From positions 5,704,001 through 5,768,000 of the forward strand of contig NZ_CP092497.1 of assembly GCF_022479115.1 (NCBI RefSeq): a stretch of 64,000 nucleotides of DNA. The letters run 5' to 3'. Both the position numbers and the translations under genes were made by a program. Of the stretch, positions 51,867 to 60,445 are shown piece after piece. The notes under the pieces are model-generated. The model was not told the DNA's origin, made no database searches, and was given only the letters and a program-made list of their open reading frames with translations. Each line of letters begins with the position of its first letter. Position 1 is the stretch's first letter. The stretch comes from Amycolatopsis sp. EV170708-02-1. GTDB taxonomy: Bacteria > Actinomycetota > Actinomycetes > Mycobacteriales > Pseudonocardiaceae.

Positions 51867-54800
51867 TCACAGGTTCTCGAGGGTCGTCTTGTTGCCGTGC
51901 TCGAACGCGGCGGCGAAATCGCGCTCTCCCAGCGCTTGCCGAATGGCTGCCGTGATCCGCTCGACGTCACCTCGTTCGGCAGGAGGCAAGGGCGCGCCCG
52001 CGGATCGTCTCAGCACGGCGGCCATGCCCAGCAGATGCGCGGCATGGCCGTGGCGCCCGGCGAGGGCTTCCGCACCGGCCAGGCCTTCCAGCGCGAGTGC
52101 GATCGCGCGCGGGTCCGCTGTGGAGCGGGCGGCGCGGAAACCGTCCAGGTGCAGGGCGAGCGCCTTCGCGGTGTCACCGCGTTGCTCGGCGATGAAGCCG
52201 AGCTCGGCGAGGATGAGTGCAACGCCGGCGTCGCCGTCCCAACGGCGGCACCAGTCGAGCCAGTTCCGCAGGTGCTTCTCCGCCGCGTCGAGCCTGCCCT
52301 GCCGTCGGGCACCGAGACCGAGACCGACCTCGGCGTACTGGATACCCCGATGGTGCGACTGCTCGATGGCGAGCCGCATCGACCGGTGATGCCAGTGGTC
52401 GGCCGCGGCGTAGTCGCCGTCGAGCAGGGCGATCCGGCCGAGCCCGGACAGTTCCCACGCGGCTTCGGTCCGCAGGCCGAGCTCCTCGGCGGTGCGCAGC
52501 CCGTCGCGGTGCAGCCGGGCCGCCGAGCCGTAGTCACCGATGATTTCGGCCAGCACGGCGAGAACCTGGCCGGCCTTGAGATGGCCCCAGTCGTCACCGA
52601 GTTCGTCGAAGACGGCCAGACTTTCCGCGCCGAGCCGTTCGGCCACGCCGAGATCACCCCGGGCGAGCGCGAGTGCCGCCCGCGTGGTCGACACGGCCGC
52701 GATCCCCCACCGGTCCTCGGTGGCCCGGAAGGCCGACAGCGACCGGTCGGCCAAGCCCTCGCTGGCGGCCGGGGCGCCGAAACCCGCCTGCGCGAACCCG
52801 AGGAACCATTCCATTCTGGCCCGGGTGACCGGGTCGTCGATTCCGCCGCACAGCCGTCGCATCTCCTCGGGTACTGGCGCCGGTGTGCCGGTGTCCCGGA
52901 TCATCAGGGAGATTCCCGCGTGCCATACCTGAGCGACGGCGCCGGCGGCGCCGCGGTCCGAGTCGCTGTCGAGCCCCAGGACGAGTTCGAACGCTCGGCG
53001 GGCTTCGCCGAGCCTGCCGCGGAGGAACCAGTACCACCCCAGAGCGCCGACCAGCCGTAGGCCGAGCGCGACGTCGCCGTCGTCCACGAGGCTGTCGAGC
53101 GCGCGGCGGAGGTTGGCGGTCTCGGCGTCGAGCGATGCCAGCCACTGCCTCTGCGCACCGCCGCGCAGGTGCGGTTCGGCTTGTTCGGCCAGCTCCGTGT
53201 AGTGCCGGGCGTGTCCGCGCCGCATTCGCGCCGTTTCGCCGGCTTCTTCGAGGCGTTCCCGGCAGTACGCCGCGATCGATTCGAGCAACCGGTACCTGGC
53301 TCCCGAAGGGGTGTCGACCACGACGACCAGCGACCGATCGACCAACCTGGCCAGCAGGTCCAGGACGTCGTCCGGTCGCACGCCGTCTCCGGCGCACAAG
53401 GTTTCGGCGGCGGCGAGAGAGCAGCTGCCGGCGTGGACGGCCAGGCGGCGCAACACGATCCGTTCCGCCTGGGTCAGCAGCTGCCAGCTCCAATCGATCA
53501 TCGCCTCTAGGGTCCGGTGGCGGGCCGGCCCGCCACGCCGTCCGCCGGTCAGCAAGCGGAACCGGTCGTTCAGCCGCGTGGCGAGTTCCCGCACGTCCAG
53601 TGCCCGCACCCGAGTGGCGGCCAGCTCGATGGCGAGGGGGATGCCGTCGAGGTGACGGCAGACGACGGCGACGGCGTCGGCGTTGCCCGCGTTCAGCTCG
53701 AAGCCCGGTGCGGCGGCGGAGGCGCGGGCCACGAACAACTCGACGGCGCTGGACCGCCGCAGGACGGACGGCGGTGTGCCGGGCTCGGGTAGCTCCAGCG
53801 GAGGCACGGGCTGGAGGAGCTCTCCTTCGATGGCCAGCGGCTCCCTGCTGGTCGCCAGGATGTGCAGCCCTGGCGCGGCCGCCAGCAGCCGTCCGGCCAG
53901 GTCTGCGACCGCGTCGACGACGTGCTCGCAGTTGTCGAGGACCAGTAGCGATCGCCGGGTACGCAGCGATGCTGTGAGCCGTTCGATCAGCGGGACCCGC
54001 CCACCCGTGGGCAAGGGACCCGCCGGGGTGTCGTCGCGAAGATCGAGGACCCTCGCCACCAGATCGACCACCGCGGTACCGGGGTCGCCGTCCTCGGCTC
54101 GGTCCAGTGCGCTCAGTTCGACCAGCCAGGTGCCGTCCGGGAAGGCGTCTGCCAGCTGCCGGGCGGTCTCCACCGCCAGCCGGGTCTTGCCGACTCCTCC
54201 CGGGCCGGTGAGGGTCACCAGCCGACCGGAGTCCAGCATCGACCGCACCGTCGGCAGGGCTTCCGCGCGGCCGATCAAGGGCGTCAGCGGAGCCGGAAGG
54301 TTCGTCCGCGGTCTCGTCAGGTTCGCCGCCGGGGCAGCCGCGGGGCCCAAAGTGGGCGCCTGCGCCAAAATCGCCTGGTGCAGGTCGGCCAGCTCGGGGC
54401 TGGGATCCACCCCGAGTTCGTCGGCCAGCTGCCGTCGCAGGATGTGATAGCCGGCCAGCGCCTCGCTCTGGCGACCGGCGAGGTAGAGCGCGCGCATCTG
54501 CGCCGCCCGTAACCGTTCTCGTAGCGGGTGCGCCGCCACGAGGTCACCCAGCTCGCTCGCCACCGCGGCGCCGTCACGATCGTCAGCGTCCAGCCTCGCC
54601 TCGGCCTGTTCCTCGATCGCGTACAGCCGTTGTTCCTCCAGGCGTTGCGCGAGGGGCCGGGCGAAGTCGGTGTCCTCGAAACCGGCGAATGCCCGTCCCC
54701 GCCACAAACCCAGCGCCTCCGACAGGACCGCCGCCCGTGCCGCCGGATCGCGAACTGTCCGCGCGTGGGCGAGCAGAGCCTGGAACCGGTGCATGTCCAG

Positions 54801-55100
54801 CGCTTCCGGGCCGACACGCAGCAAATACCCAGGACGGCGCGACACCACCAGCTCCCGGCCGCCCGGCTCGGCCTCCGCGAGCGCCCGCCGCAGCTGCCAC
54901 ACCCTGGTCTGCAGCGTGTTGGCGGGGTTGCCGGGCAGCGCGTCGCCCCACAGGTCCGCGATGAGCCGGTCGGCCGTCACCAGGCGGCCGTCGTTGGCCA
55001 GCAGGTCGGCGAGCAGGGCACGGACCTTCGATTCGCGGATCGTTACCGGTGTCCCGTCCGCCGTCCACACCTCAAGCGGACCGAGCACCCCGAAACGCAC
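51867..55100 (-). CDS. AfsR-type regulator (SARP N-terminus, NB-ARC ATPase, TPR)
   Basis: 1077 residues. OmpR-like DNA-binding domain at 15-95 (ALLADLLANDGRLVTADRLIADLWG), bacterial transcriptional activator (BTAD) domain at 100-245, Walker A at 299-306 (GPGGVGKT), LLVLDNCEHVVDA, GIPLAIELAATRVRALD, then TPR repeats to the end. This is the AfsR/SARP-STAND architecture that activates secondary metabolism or local genes. It is divergent from the imine-reductase-like gene (107 bases apart) and may control it. Confidence 0.93.
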   Translation of the reverse strand: MRFGVLGPLEVWTADGTPVTIRESKVRALLADLLANDGRLVTADRLIADLWGDALPGNPANTLQTRVWQLRRALAEAEPGGRELVVSRRPGYLLRVGPEALDMHRFQALLAHARTVRDPAARAAVLSEALGLWRGRAFAGFEDTDFARPLAQRLEEQRLYAIEEQAEARLDADDRDGAAVASELGDLVAAHPLRERLRAAQMRALYLAGRQSEALAGYHILRRQLADELGVDPSPELADLHQAILAQAPTLGPAAAPAANLTRPRTNLPAPLTPLIGRAEALPTVRSMLDSGRLVTLTGPGGVGKTRLAVETARQLADAFPDGTWLVELSALDRAEDGDPGTAVVDLVARVLDLRDDTPAGPLPTGGRVPLIERLTASLRTRRSLLVLDNCEHVVDAVADLAGRLLAAAPGLHILATSREPLAIEGELLQPVPPLELPEPGTPPSVLRRSSAVELFVARASAAAPGFELNAGNADAVAVVCRHLDGIPLAIELAATRVRALDVRELATRLNDRFRLLTGGRRGGPARHRTLEAMIDWSWQLLTQAERIVLRRLAVHAGSCSLAAAETLCAGDGVRPDDVLDLLARLVDRSLVVVVDTPSGARYRLLESIAAYCRERLEEAGETARMRRGHARHYTELAEQAEPHLRGGAQRQWLASLDAETANLRRALDSLVDDGDVALGLRLVGALGWYWFLRGRLGEARRAFELVLGLDSDSDRGAAGAVAQVWHAGISLMIRDTGTPAPVPEEMRRLCGGIDDPVTRARMEWFLGFAQAGFGAPAASEGLADRSLSAFRATEDRWGIAAVSTTRAALALARGDLGVAERLGAESLAVFDELGDDWGHLKAGQVLAVLAEIIGDYGSAARLHRDGLRTAEELGLRTEAAWELSGLGRIALLDGDYAAADHWHHRSMRLAIEQSHHRGIQYAEVGLGLGARRQGRLDAAEKHLRNWLDWCRRWDGDAGVALILAELGFIAEQRGDTAKALALHLDGFRAARSTADPRAIALALEGLAGAEALAGRHGHAAHLLGMAAVLRRSAGAPLPPAERGDVERITAAIRQALGERDFAAAFEHGNKTTLENL

Positions 55101-55207
55101 GTCACCACAGTAACCCTGCCGGACCTAGACCAGACCTTGACCGGACCAAGCGCGGCTCACCTGAGGCTGCGGATCGGAAGAACCCCGCTGAACCGAATGG
55201 AGTTTTC

Positions 55208-56098
55208 GTGAGTGAGCAAGATGCCCTCGACCCGGTGACGGTCGTCGGACTCGGCGCCATGGGCAAGGCGCTCGCGGCGGCGTTGCTGAAGGCAGGCCAT
55301 CGGACGACCGTGTGGAACCGGTCCGCCGCCAAAGCCGACACCCTCGTCGCCGACGGAGCCGTGCGAGCGGACTCGATCACCGAAGCGGTCACCGCCAGCC
55401 CGGTGGTCATCGTCTGCCTGCTCGACTACGAGGTCACGCGCGATGTGCTCGCCACCGCCGCCGATGCCCTTTCCGGTCGCCTCGTGGTGAACCTGAGCAA
55501 CGGCACTCCGAACCAGGCCCGCGAGACCGCGGTCTGGGCGGCCGGGCACGGCGCCGAGTACCTCGACGGCGGCATCATGGCCGTGCCACCGATGATCGGC
55601 CGCCCAGAGGCTCTCGTGCTCTACAGCGGATCCCAGCCCGCCTTCGACCACCACCAGGACATGCTCGGCCGCCTCGGCGACAGCCGGTACCTCGGCACCG
55701 ATGCCGGACTGGCGTCGCTTTACGACCTCGCCCTGCTCAGCGCGATGTACGGACAGGCCGCTGGAGCCCGGCACGCGCTCGCCCTCATCGCCACCGAGCG
55801 AGCCGATCTGCCGGAATTCACCTCGTCACTGCTCATCCCCTGGCTCACCGCCATGACCATCGGACTGCCCGCGCTCGCCGAGCAGAACGACGCCGTCCGA
55901 GAAGCCGAAGACCCCGTGTCCCCGGAAAGCATGCAGGCGGTCGCCATCGCCAACATCGCCGAGGCCAGCACCGGCCAGGGCGTCGACGGCGAACTGCTCT
56001 CCCACCTGCTCGTCCCGCTCCGTGACCTCATCGGCCACCGCGGCACCGGCCACGATCTGCCGGGTCTGATCGACCTGGCCAGGAAGGCGGCGCTCTGA
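55208..56098 (+). CDS. NAD(P)-dependent imine reductase/beta-hydroxyacid dehydrogenase-like enzyme
   Basis: 296 residues from GTG 55208, six bases after GGAG. N-terminal VTVVGLGAMGKALAAALLKAGHRTTVWNRS, then NLSNGTPNQARETAVWAAGHGAEYLDGGIMAVPPMIG, a hallmark stretch of the imine reductase group. The C-terminal helical domain (LPGLIDLARKAAL) makes the dimer. It should reduce a cyclic or acyclic imine or a related carbonyl with NADPH. It is divergent from an AfsR-type regulator. Confidence 0.9.
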   Translation: MSEQDALDPVTVVGLGAMGKALAAALLKAGHRTTVWNRSAAKADTLVADGAVRADSITEAVTASPVVIVCLLDYEVTRDVLATAADALSGRLVVNLSNGTPNQARETAVWAAGHGAEYLDGGIMAVPPMIGRPEALVLYSGSQPAFDHHQDMLGRLGDSRYLGTDAGLASLYDLALLSAMYGQAAGARHALALIATERADLPEFTSSLLIPWLTAMTIGLPALAEQNDAVREAEDPVSPESMQAVAIANIAEASTGQGVDGELLSHLLVPLRDLIGHRGTGHDLPGLIDLARKAAL

Positions 56099-56100
56099 TG

Positions 56101-56196
56101 CCGACGGGGAAATACACGGGCAATTAGGCCGTGGTCGCCGGCGCCAGACTGACCGTCGACGGCGGACTCGGGCAGGGCATCTCCGCCCCGCACTGA
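56101..56196 (+). pseudogene. C-terminal remnant of a short-chain dehydrogenase
   Basis: Directly after the imine-reductase gene one frame reads PTGKYTGN, a stop at 56125-56127, then AVVAGARLTVDGGLGQGISAPH to a stop at 56196. The VDGGLGQG end is the usual C-terminus of SDR enzymes (VDGG). The rest of an SDR is missing, so this looks like the scar of a deletion. An ATG at 56098 would start a 9-residue peptide only. Confidence 0.55.
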
Positions 56197-56600
56197 TCCG
56201 CCGCGGCCGTCCGACCCGTGAAAGGTGCCCGGCCCGCCCAGAGGAAACCTGTGGCGGGCCGGTCGGCGACGGGGTGGAAGTCGACACCATGCTGCGTACC
56301 CCGGACCCGTCGATCTCCGCGATCGGCGAGTACGCCTCCTTCCCGACCGGCGACGGAGGCCGCAGACGGCTCGAATCGGTCCGGTCGATCACGTCGCCGC
56401 ACGCCGCCTCCTCGCCAGGGGCGGACCGCTCCGGCCGGGCGACGCTCGCGTCCCGCAGTTCCGCCTGTCCGACGCAGCAGCCGTTCGCGCCGGCTGAAAC
56501 CCGCGTCCGAGCGGGCCCTAAGACAACGGCTGCAGATCTCATCGGGCATGGCGGCGCACCGTGATCGGCGCCTGCCGGTTCGCGGCAGGCGCCGGGTCGG
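56197..56600. other. Intergenic region, no gene supported
   Basis: About 400 bases. A 10-bp-arm hairpin (56229-56238 with 56253-56262) may end the imine-reductase transcript. An open frame at 56274-56564 has no similarity or good ribosome site. A terminator for the opposite operon occupies 56566-56594. Confidence 0.45.
56566..56594 (-). terminator. Hairpin terminator of the ABC/MgtA operon
   Basis: CGGCGCCTGCCG (56566-56577) and its exact complement (56583-56594) form a 12-bp GC stem with a 5-base loop, six bases after the ATPase stop on the minus strand. Confidence 0.65.
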
Positions 56601-57920
56601 TCATGACCGGTGCCGATGGGCGGGATCGAGAGTGAGCTGGTCGGTGTCGGTGTCGTAGTCGAACAGTTCGGCGTAGCGGCCCCAGTCGATCGCGGTGTCG
56701 AGCTGTCGCTGGGCGTCCTCGGCGGAGAAGCCGCGCCGGAGGAGGTCGAGGAAGAACCCGGCGCGGAGGGTGCCGTCGGCACCGGCGGCGAGGCCGCGAT
56801 GGATGGTGCGGACCAAGGGGGCACGGTGCCGGGCCTGTTCGGCGAAGATCTTCTTGCTCTGCTGGATGTCCGCGGTGGTGAAGGCCTCCCCGATGGGTGT
56901 CAGGTTCAGATCCGCCCCGGCGACGAACAGCAGATCGAGCAGCGCGGCGGCGTCGACCAGCGGCAGGAGATCGTCGACCTCGAAGTTGAGTTCCGCGGCG
57001 ATGTCGGGCAGGTCGACGCGGCCGCCCTGGGCGTGGACGATCTCGACGAGCCCCGCGAGGCCACCGACCGACGCGGCGGGCAGCGGCCGGGCGGTGGGCG
57101 TGGCCTGAGTCGGTTCGGGCACGTCGCGGTCGGGCTCACGGCCGGTGAGCAGGTCGTAGAGCCGGTCGACGAGCGCGGCGAAGCCGGGAGCACGCCGGTC
57201 GCGGGGCCGGGCGAGATCGACCGGGACCTCGGCGCGGATGTGTCCGGGGCCGGCGCCGAGCACGATGACCCGGTCGGCCAGCAGGACGGCTTCCTCGATG
57301 TTGTGGGTGACGACGCAGATCGACTTGGTCGGGAAATCCTGCCCGGCCCACAGCGCCATCAGCTCGGTGCGGAGGTTTTCCGCGGTGAGGACGTCGAGCG
57401 CGGAGAACGGTTCGTCCATCAGCAGCAGGTCGGGTTCGAGTACCAGTGCTCTGGCGAAGCCGACGCGCTGGCGCATCCCTCCGGAGAGTTCCTTGGGATA
57501 GGCGGATTCGAAACCGTCGAGTCCGATGAGGTCGATGGCTTTCAGCGCGCGTTCCCGCCGCTGCGCGGGCGGCACTCCTCGTGCGGCGAGGCCGAGTTCG
57601 ACGTTGTCCTGCACGGTGAGCCAGGGCATCAGGGCGAAGGATTGGAAGACCATCGCGGTGCCGGGATTGGCGCCGGTGAGTTCGGCGCCGCGGTAGCGCA
57701 CCACGCCGGTGGTCGGGCCGATCAGCCCGGCGATGGTGCGCAGCAACGTCGATTTGCCGGAGCCGGAGCGGCCGAGCAGGGCGACGATCTCGCCCGCGCG
57801 CAGGTCGAGTGTGATGTCGTCGAGGACGCGGAGTTCGTCACCGGCGGCACCGGTGAAGCTCTTGGACACCGAGTCGACGCCGACGAGGATTTCGCCGTCG
57901 GTGACGGTTGTGCTGGACAA
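56601..57920 (-). CDS. ABC transporter ATPase with C-terminal AAA-associated domain
   Basis: 439 residues. Walker A GRSGSGKST, Q-loop VFQSFALMPWLT, signature LSGGMRQRVGFARAL, Walker B LLLMDEPFSALD and H-loop VVTHNIEEAV place it in the nitrate/sulfonate/taurine (NrtT/TauT) import group. After about residue 290 comes a second domain of about 145 residues (GGLAGLVEIVHAQGGRVDLPDIAAELNFEVDDLLPLVDAAALLDL), matching the AAA-associated C-terminal domain (PF09821 as I recall), a winged-helix-like sensor. Last gene of the operon starting with mgtA; no binding protein gene follows. Confidence 0.88.
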   Translation of the reverse strand: MSSTTVTDGEILVGVDSVSKSFTGAAGDELRVLDDITLDLRAGEIVALLGRSGSGKSTLLRTIAGLIGPTTGVVRYRGAELTGANPGTAMVFQSFALMPWLTVQDNVELGLAARGVPPAQRRERALKAIDLIGLDGFESAYPKELSGGMRQRVGFARALVLEPDLLLMDEPFSALDVLTAENLRTELMALWAGQDFPTKSICVVTHNIEEAVLLADRVIVLGAGPGHIRAEVPVDLARPRDRRAPGFAALVDRLYDLLTGREPDRDVPEPTQATPTARPLPAASVGGLAGLVEIVHAQGGRVDLPDIAAELNFEVDDLLPLVDAAALLDLLFVAGADLNLTPIGEAFTTADIQQSKKIFAEQARHRAPLVRTIHRGLAAGADGTLRAGFFLDLLRRGFSAEDAQRQLDTAIDWGRYAELFDYDTDTDQLTLDPAHRHRS

Positions 57921-57945
57921 AGCGATTCCTCCGGTGGGAAGTCGT

Positions 57946-59685
57946 TCAGGACAGGGAAAAGCGGCGTTCGGCGAGGGCGTAGAGAGGCCGCCAGAACAGG
58001 CGGTTGAGGCCGACGACGTAGAGGCTCATCACGGTGACGCCGATGAGGATCCGGCCGGCGTCACCGGCGCTGGTGGCGCCGGCGATGTAGGCACCGAGCC
58101 CGGTGGCGGTGAGTGTGGTGCCGCCGTAGGAGACGATTTCGGCGACGATGGAGGCGTTCCACGCTCCCCCGGCCGCGGTGATCCCACCGGTGACATAGCT
58201 GGGGAAGACGGCGGGCAGGATCAGTTTGCGCCACCACAGCGCGCGCGGGAGCCGCAGGTTCGCCGACGCTTCCCGCAGGTCGTTGGGGATGGCGCTGGCC
58301 CCGGCGATGACGTTGAACAGGATGTACCACTGCGCGCCGAGGCTCATCAGCAGGATCCCACCCCAGTTCAGGCTGATGCCGGTGGCGACGAGCACCCCGG
58401 TGATCAGAGGGAACAGGAAGTTGGCCGGGAAGCTGGCGAGTACCTGCACGATCGGTTGCGCGAGGCGGGAAACCCGGGGATTCAGCCCGATCCACACGCC
58501 GACCGGCACCCAGACCAGCGTGGCGACGACCACCAGCGCGATCACGCGGCCGAAGGTGATCAGCCCGAGCAGCAGCGCGTGGCCGACCTCGCCGAAGCCG
58601 CTGGTGCCGGCGATGAAGCCCGTCATCCGCGCCAGGCCGTACGCGAGCAGCCCCAGCACGATCACTGCGAAGACCACGTCCCCGGTGCGGCGCCGGACAG
58701 GCGAGGTCCGCAGCGGGTGTTCGGCCAGCCCGAACACGGCCATCATCCGGTCGAACGGGAACACCAGCTTGCCGAGGACCCGGCCGAGCAGGGCGGGGAT
58801 ACGGGATCGGCGCAGCACCTGCAAGGCGATGCTGCGAGGTGCTTCAGCCGCTTCGGAGTCCTCCACCCGGAATCGCTCGGCCCACGCGGTGAGCGGCCGC
58901 CAGAACAGCACGTTCACGCCGACCACCATGATGATCATGGCCACGATCGCGAGCAGGACCTTGTCCAGCTCGCCCGCGTCGGTCGCGGTGGCCACGTAGG
59001 CGCCGATCCCCGGCAGTGCCCAGTCGTGGTTGTTCACGCTGAGCGCCTCCGAGGCGACCAGGAAGAACCATCCGCCGCCGAAGCTCATCATGCCGTTCCA
59101 GACCAGCGGGATCATCCCGCCGGGAACGTCGACGCGCCAGAATCGTTGCCAGCGCGACAAGCGCAGCGACCGGGACGCCTCGTCGAGATCACGTGGCTGG
59201 GAGACGAGCGAGTGGTAGAACGCGAAGGTCATGTTCCACGCCTGGGAGGTGAAGATCGCGAAGATCGACGCGCATTCCAGGCCCAGCTGGGAACCGGGGA
59301 ACAGGGCGATGAAGCCGGTGATCGTGACCGACAGGAATCCCAGGATCGGCACCGACTGCAGGATGTCCAGCAGCGGCAGCATCACCTTCTCCGCCCGCCG
59401 CGACCTCGCCGCGGCCGTGGCGTAGACGAAGGTGAAGACGATCGACAGTGCGAGCGCGGCGAACATCCGCAACAGCGAACGTGCCGCGTAATAAGGAAGT
59501 TCGGCCGGGTCGGTGGACACTGTGGACGGCGCGGTCACCTCGTCCCACGGGACGGTCATCCCGTGGGCGAGCGTCACGAGAAGCCACAGCAGGACGGCCG
59601 CCCCGAGGAAGACGACGACATCGGCGGCGCCACGCCGTGGCCGGTCCACCACCCCGCGGGTGGGAAAGGTACGCAGCAGGGACAT
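57946..59685 (-). CDS. ABC transporter permease, two permease domains fused
   Basis: 579 residues, about twelve membrane helices. Each half has a BPD_transp_1 domain with an EAA loop: DLDEASRSLRLSRWQRFWRVDVP and DLREASANLRLPRALWWRKLILP. This fusion serves the ATPase at 57920 (25-base gap). The related nitrate/taurine importers normally need a periplasmic or lipid-anchored binding protein, which is absent here. It starts 2 bases after the MgtC stop, so it belongs to the mgtA-mgtC transcript. Confidence 0.88.
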   Translation of the reverse strand: MSLLRTFPTRGVVDRPRRGAADVVVFLGAAVLLWLLVTLAHGMTVPWDEVTAPSTVSTDPAELPYYAARSLLRMFAALALSIVFTFVYATAAARSRRAEKVMLPLLDILQSVPILGFLSVTITGFIALFPGSQLGLECASIFAIFTSQAWNMTFAFYHSLVSQPRDLDEASRSLRLSRWQRFWRVDVPGGMIPLVWNGMMSFGGGWFFLVASEALSVNNHDWALPGIGAYVATATDAGELDKVLLAIVAMIIMVVGVNVLFWRPLTAWAERFRVEDSEAAEAPRSIALQVLRRSRIPALLGRVLGKLVFPFDRMMAVFGLAEHPLRTSPVRRRTGDVVFAVIVLGLLAYGLARMTGFIAGTSGFGEVGHALLLGLITFGRVIALVVVATLVWVPVGVWIGLNPRVSRLAQPIVQVLASFPANFLFPLITGVLVATGISLNWGGILLMSLGAQWYILFNVIAGASAIPNDLREASANLRLPRALWWRKLILPAVFPSYVTGGITAAGGAWNASIVAEIVSYGGTTLTATGLGAYIAGATSAGDAGRILIGVTVMSLYVVGLNRLFWRPLYALAERRFSLS

Positions 59686-59687
59686 GT

Positions 59688-60407
59688 TCAGCTCTCTTCG
59701 TCACTGTCGCGATAGGACAGTTCGGTTTCCCAGCGCACACTGGTCACCGACGGTTCCAGGGACAGCCGGCTCACGGCCGACTCCATCTGCTTGTCGTCGC
59801 GGTGATCGGCCTGCAGCTCCGCCCGCACCTCGACCCGGCCGCCCAGGTCGAGATTGGTGCTGGTGATCGACCGCAGCGCGAAGTCGGTACGCGCCAGGGC
59901 CTGCACCAGCAGCGCGCGGACATGCGCCTCGGCATCGTCCTTCGTCACCGCGAGAAACGTGTAGGAGGTAGGGGTTTCCGTGCCGGTGTCCGGCCGCCGG
60001 TCGACCGCTCTCCCCAGGGGCCGCAGCGCGACGTTCACCGCCACCACGGCCACGGTCCCGGACAGCGCGACGACGTAGAGTCCCGCTCCCGCAAGGGATC
60101 CGACGGCCGCGGAACACCACAGGGTCGCCGCCGTGTTCAATCCGCGCACGGTCAGGCCCTCCCGCAGAATGACGCCGGCACCGAGGAAGCCGATACCGGA
60201 CACGATCTGTGCCGCGACCCGGGTGGGGTCCGCGCTCTCCCCGGTGAACCCGTGCGCCGAGAGCAGGACGAACAAGGTCGCCCCGGCGGCGACCAGCGCG
60301 TTGGTCCGCAAGCCGGCCATCCGGGCCCGGTATTGGCGTTCGAAACCGATCACGGTTCCCAGTCCTACGCCGCCGCCCAGGCGCAGCAGCATCTCCGCAG
60401 TCGTCAT
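59688..60407 (-). CDS. mgtC: MgtC/SapB-family membrane protein
   Basis: 239 residues from ATG 60407. N-terminal membrane domain with LLRLGGGVGLGTVIGFERQYRARMAGLRTNALVA, QIVSGIGFLGAGVILREG and VRGLNTAATLWCSAAVG, the MgtC signature block. A C-terminal ACT-like cytoplasmic domain (SYTFLAVTKDDAEAHVRALLV) follows. MgtC proteins help growth at low magnesium by modulating other transporters or ATP synthase, not by transporting Mg themselves. Placed 38 bases after mgtA and 2 bases before the ABC permease. Confidence 0.9.
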   Translation of the reverse strand: MTTAEMLLRLGGGVGLGTVIGFERQYRARMAGLRTNALVAAGATLFVLLSAHGFTGESADPTRVAAQIVSGIGFLGAGVILREGLTVRGLNTAATLWCSAAVGSLAGAGLYVVALSGTVAVVAVNVALRPLGRAVDRRPDTGTETPTSYTFLAVTKDDAEAHVRALLVQALARTDFALRSITSTNLDLGGRVEVRAELQADHRDDKQMESAVSRLSLEPSVTSVRWETELSYRDSDEES

Positions 60408-60445
60408 CTGCGCTCGCTTTCGCTTGTGTGCTTGGAAAAGTTCGG

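Noticed and set aside
56274..56564. 96-codon plus-strand frame before the ABC operon end
   Set aside because: Composition is that of non-coding GC-rich DNA, there is no similarity, and it overlaps the terminator region of the opposite strand.
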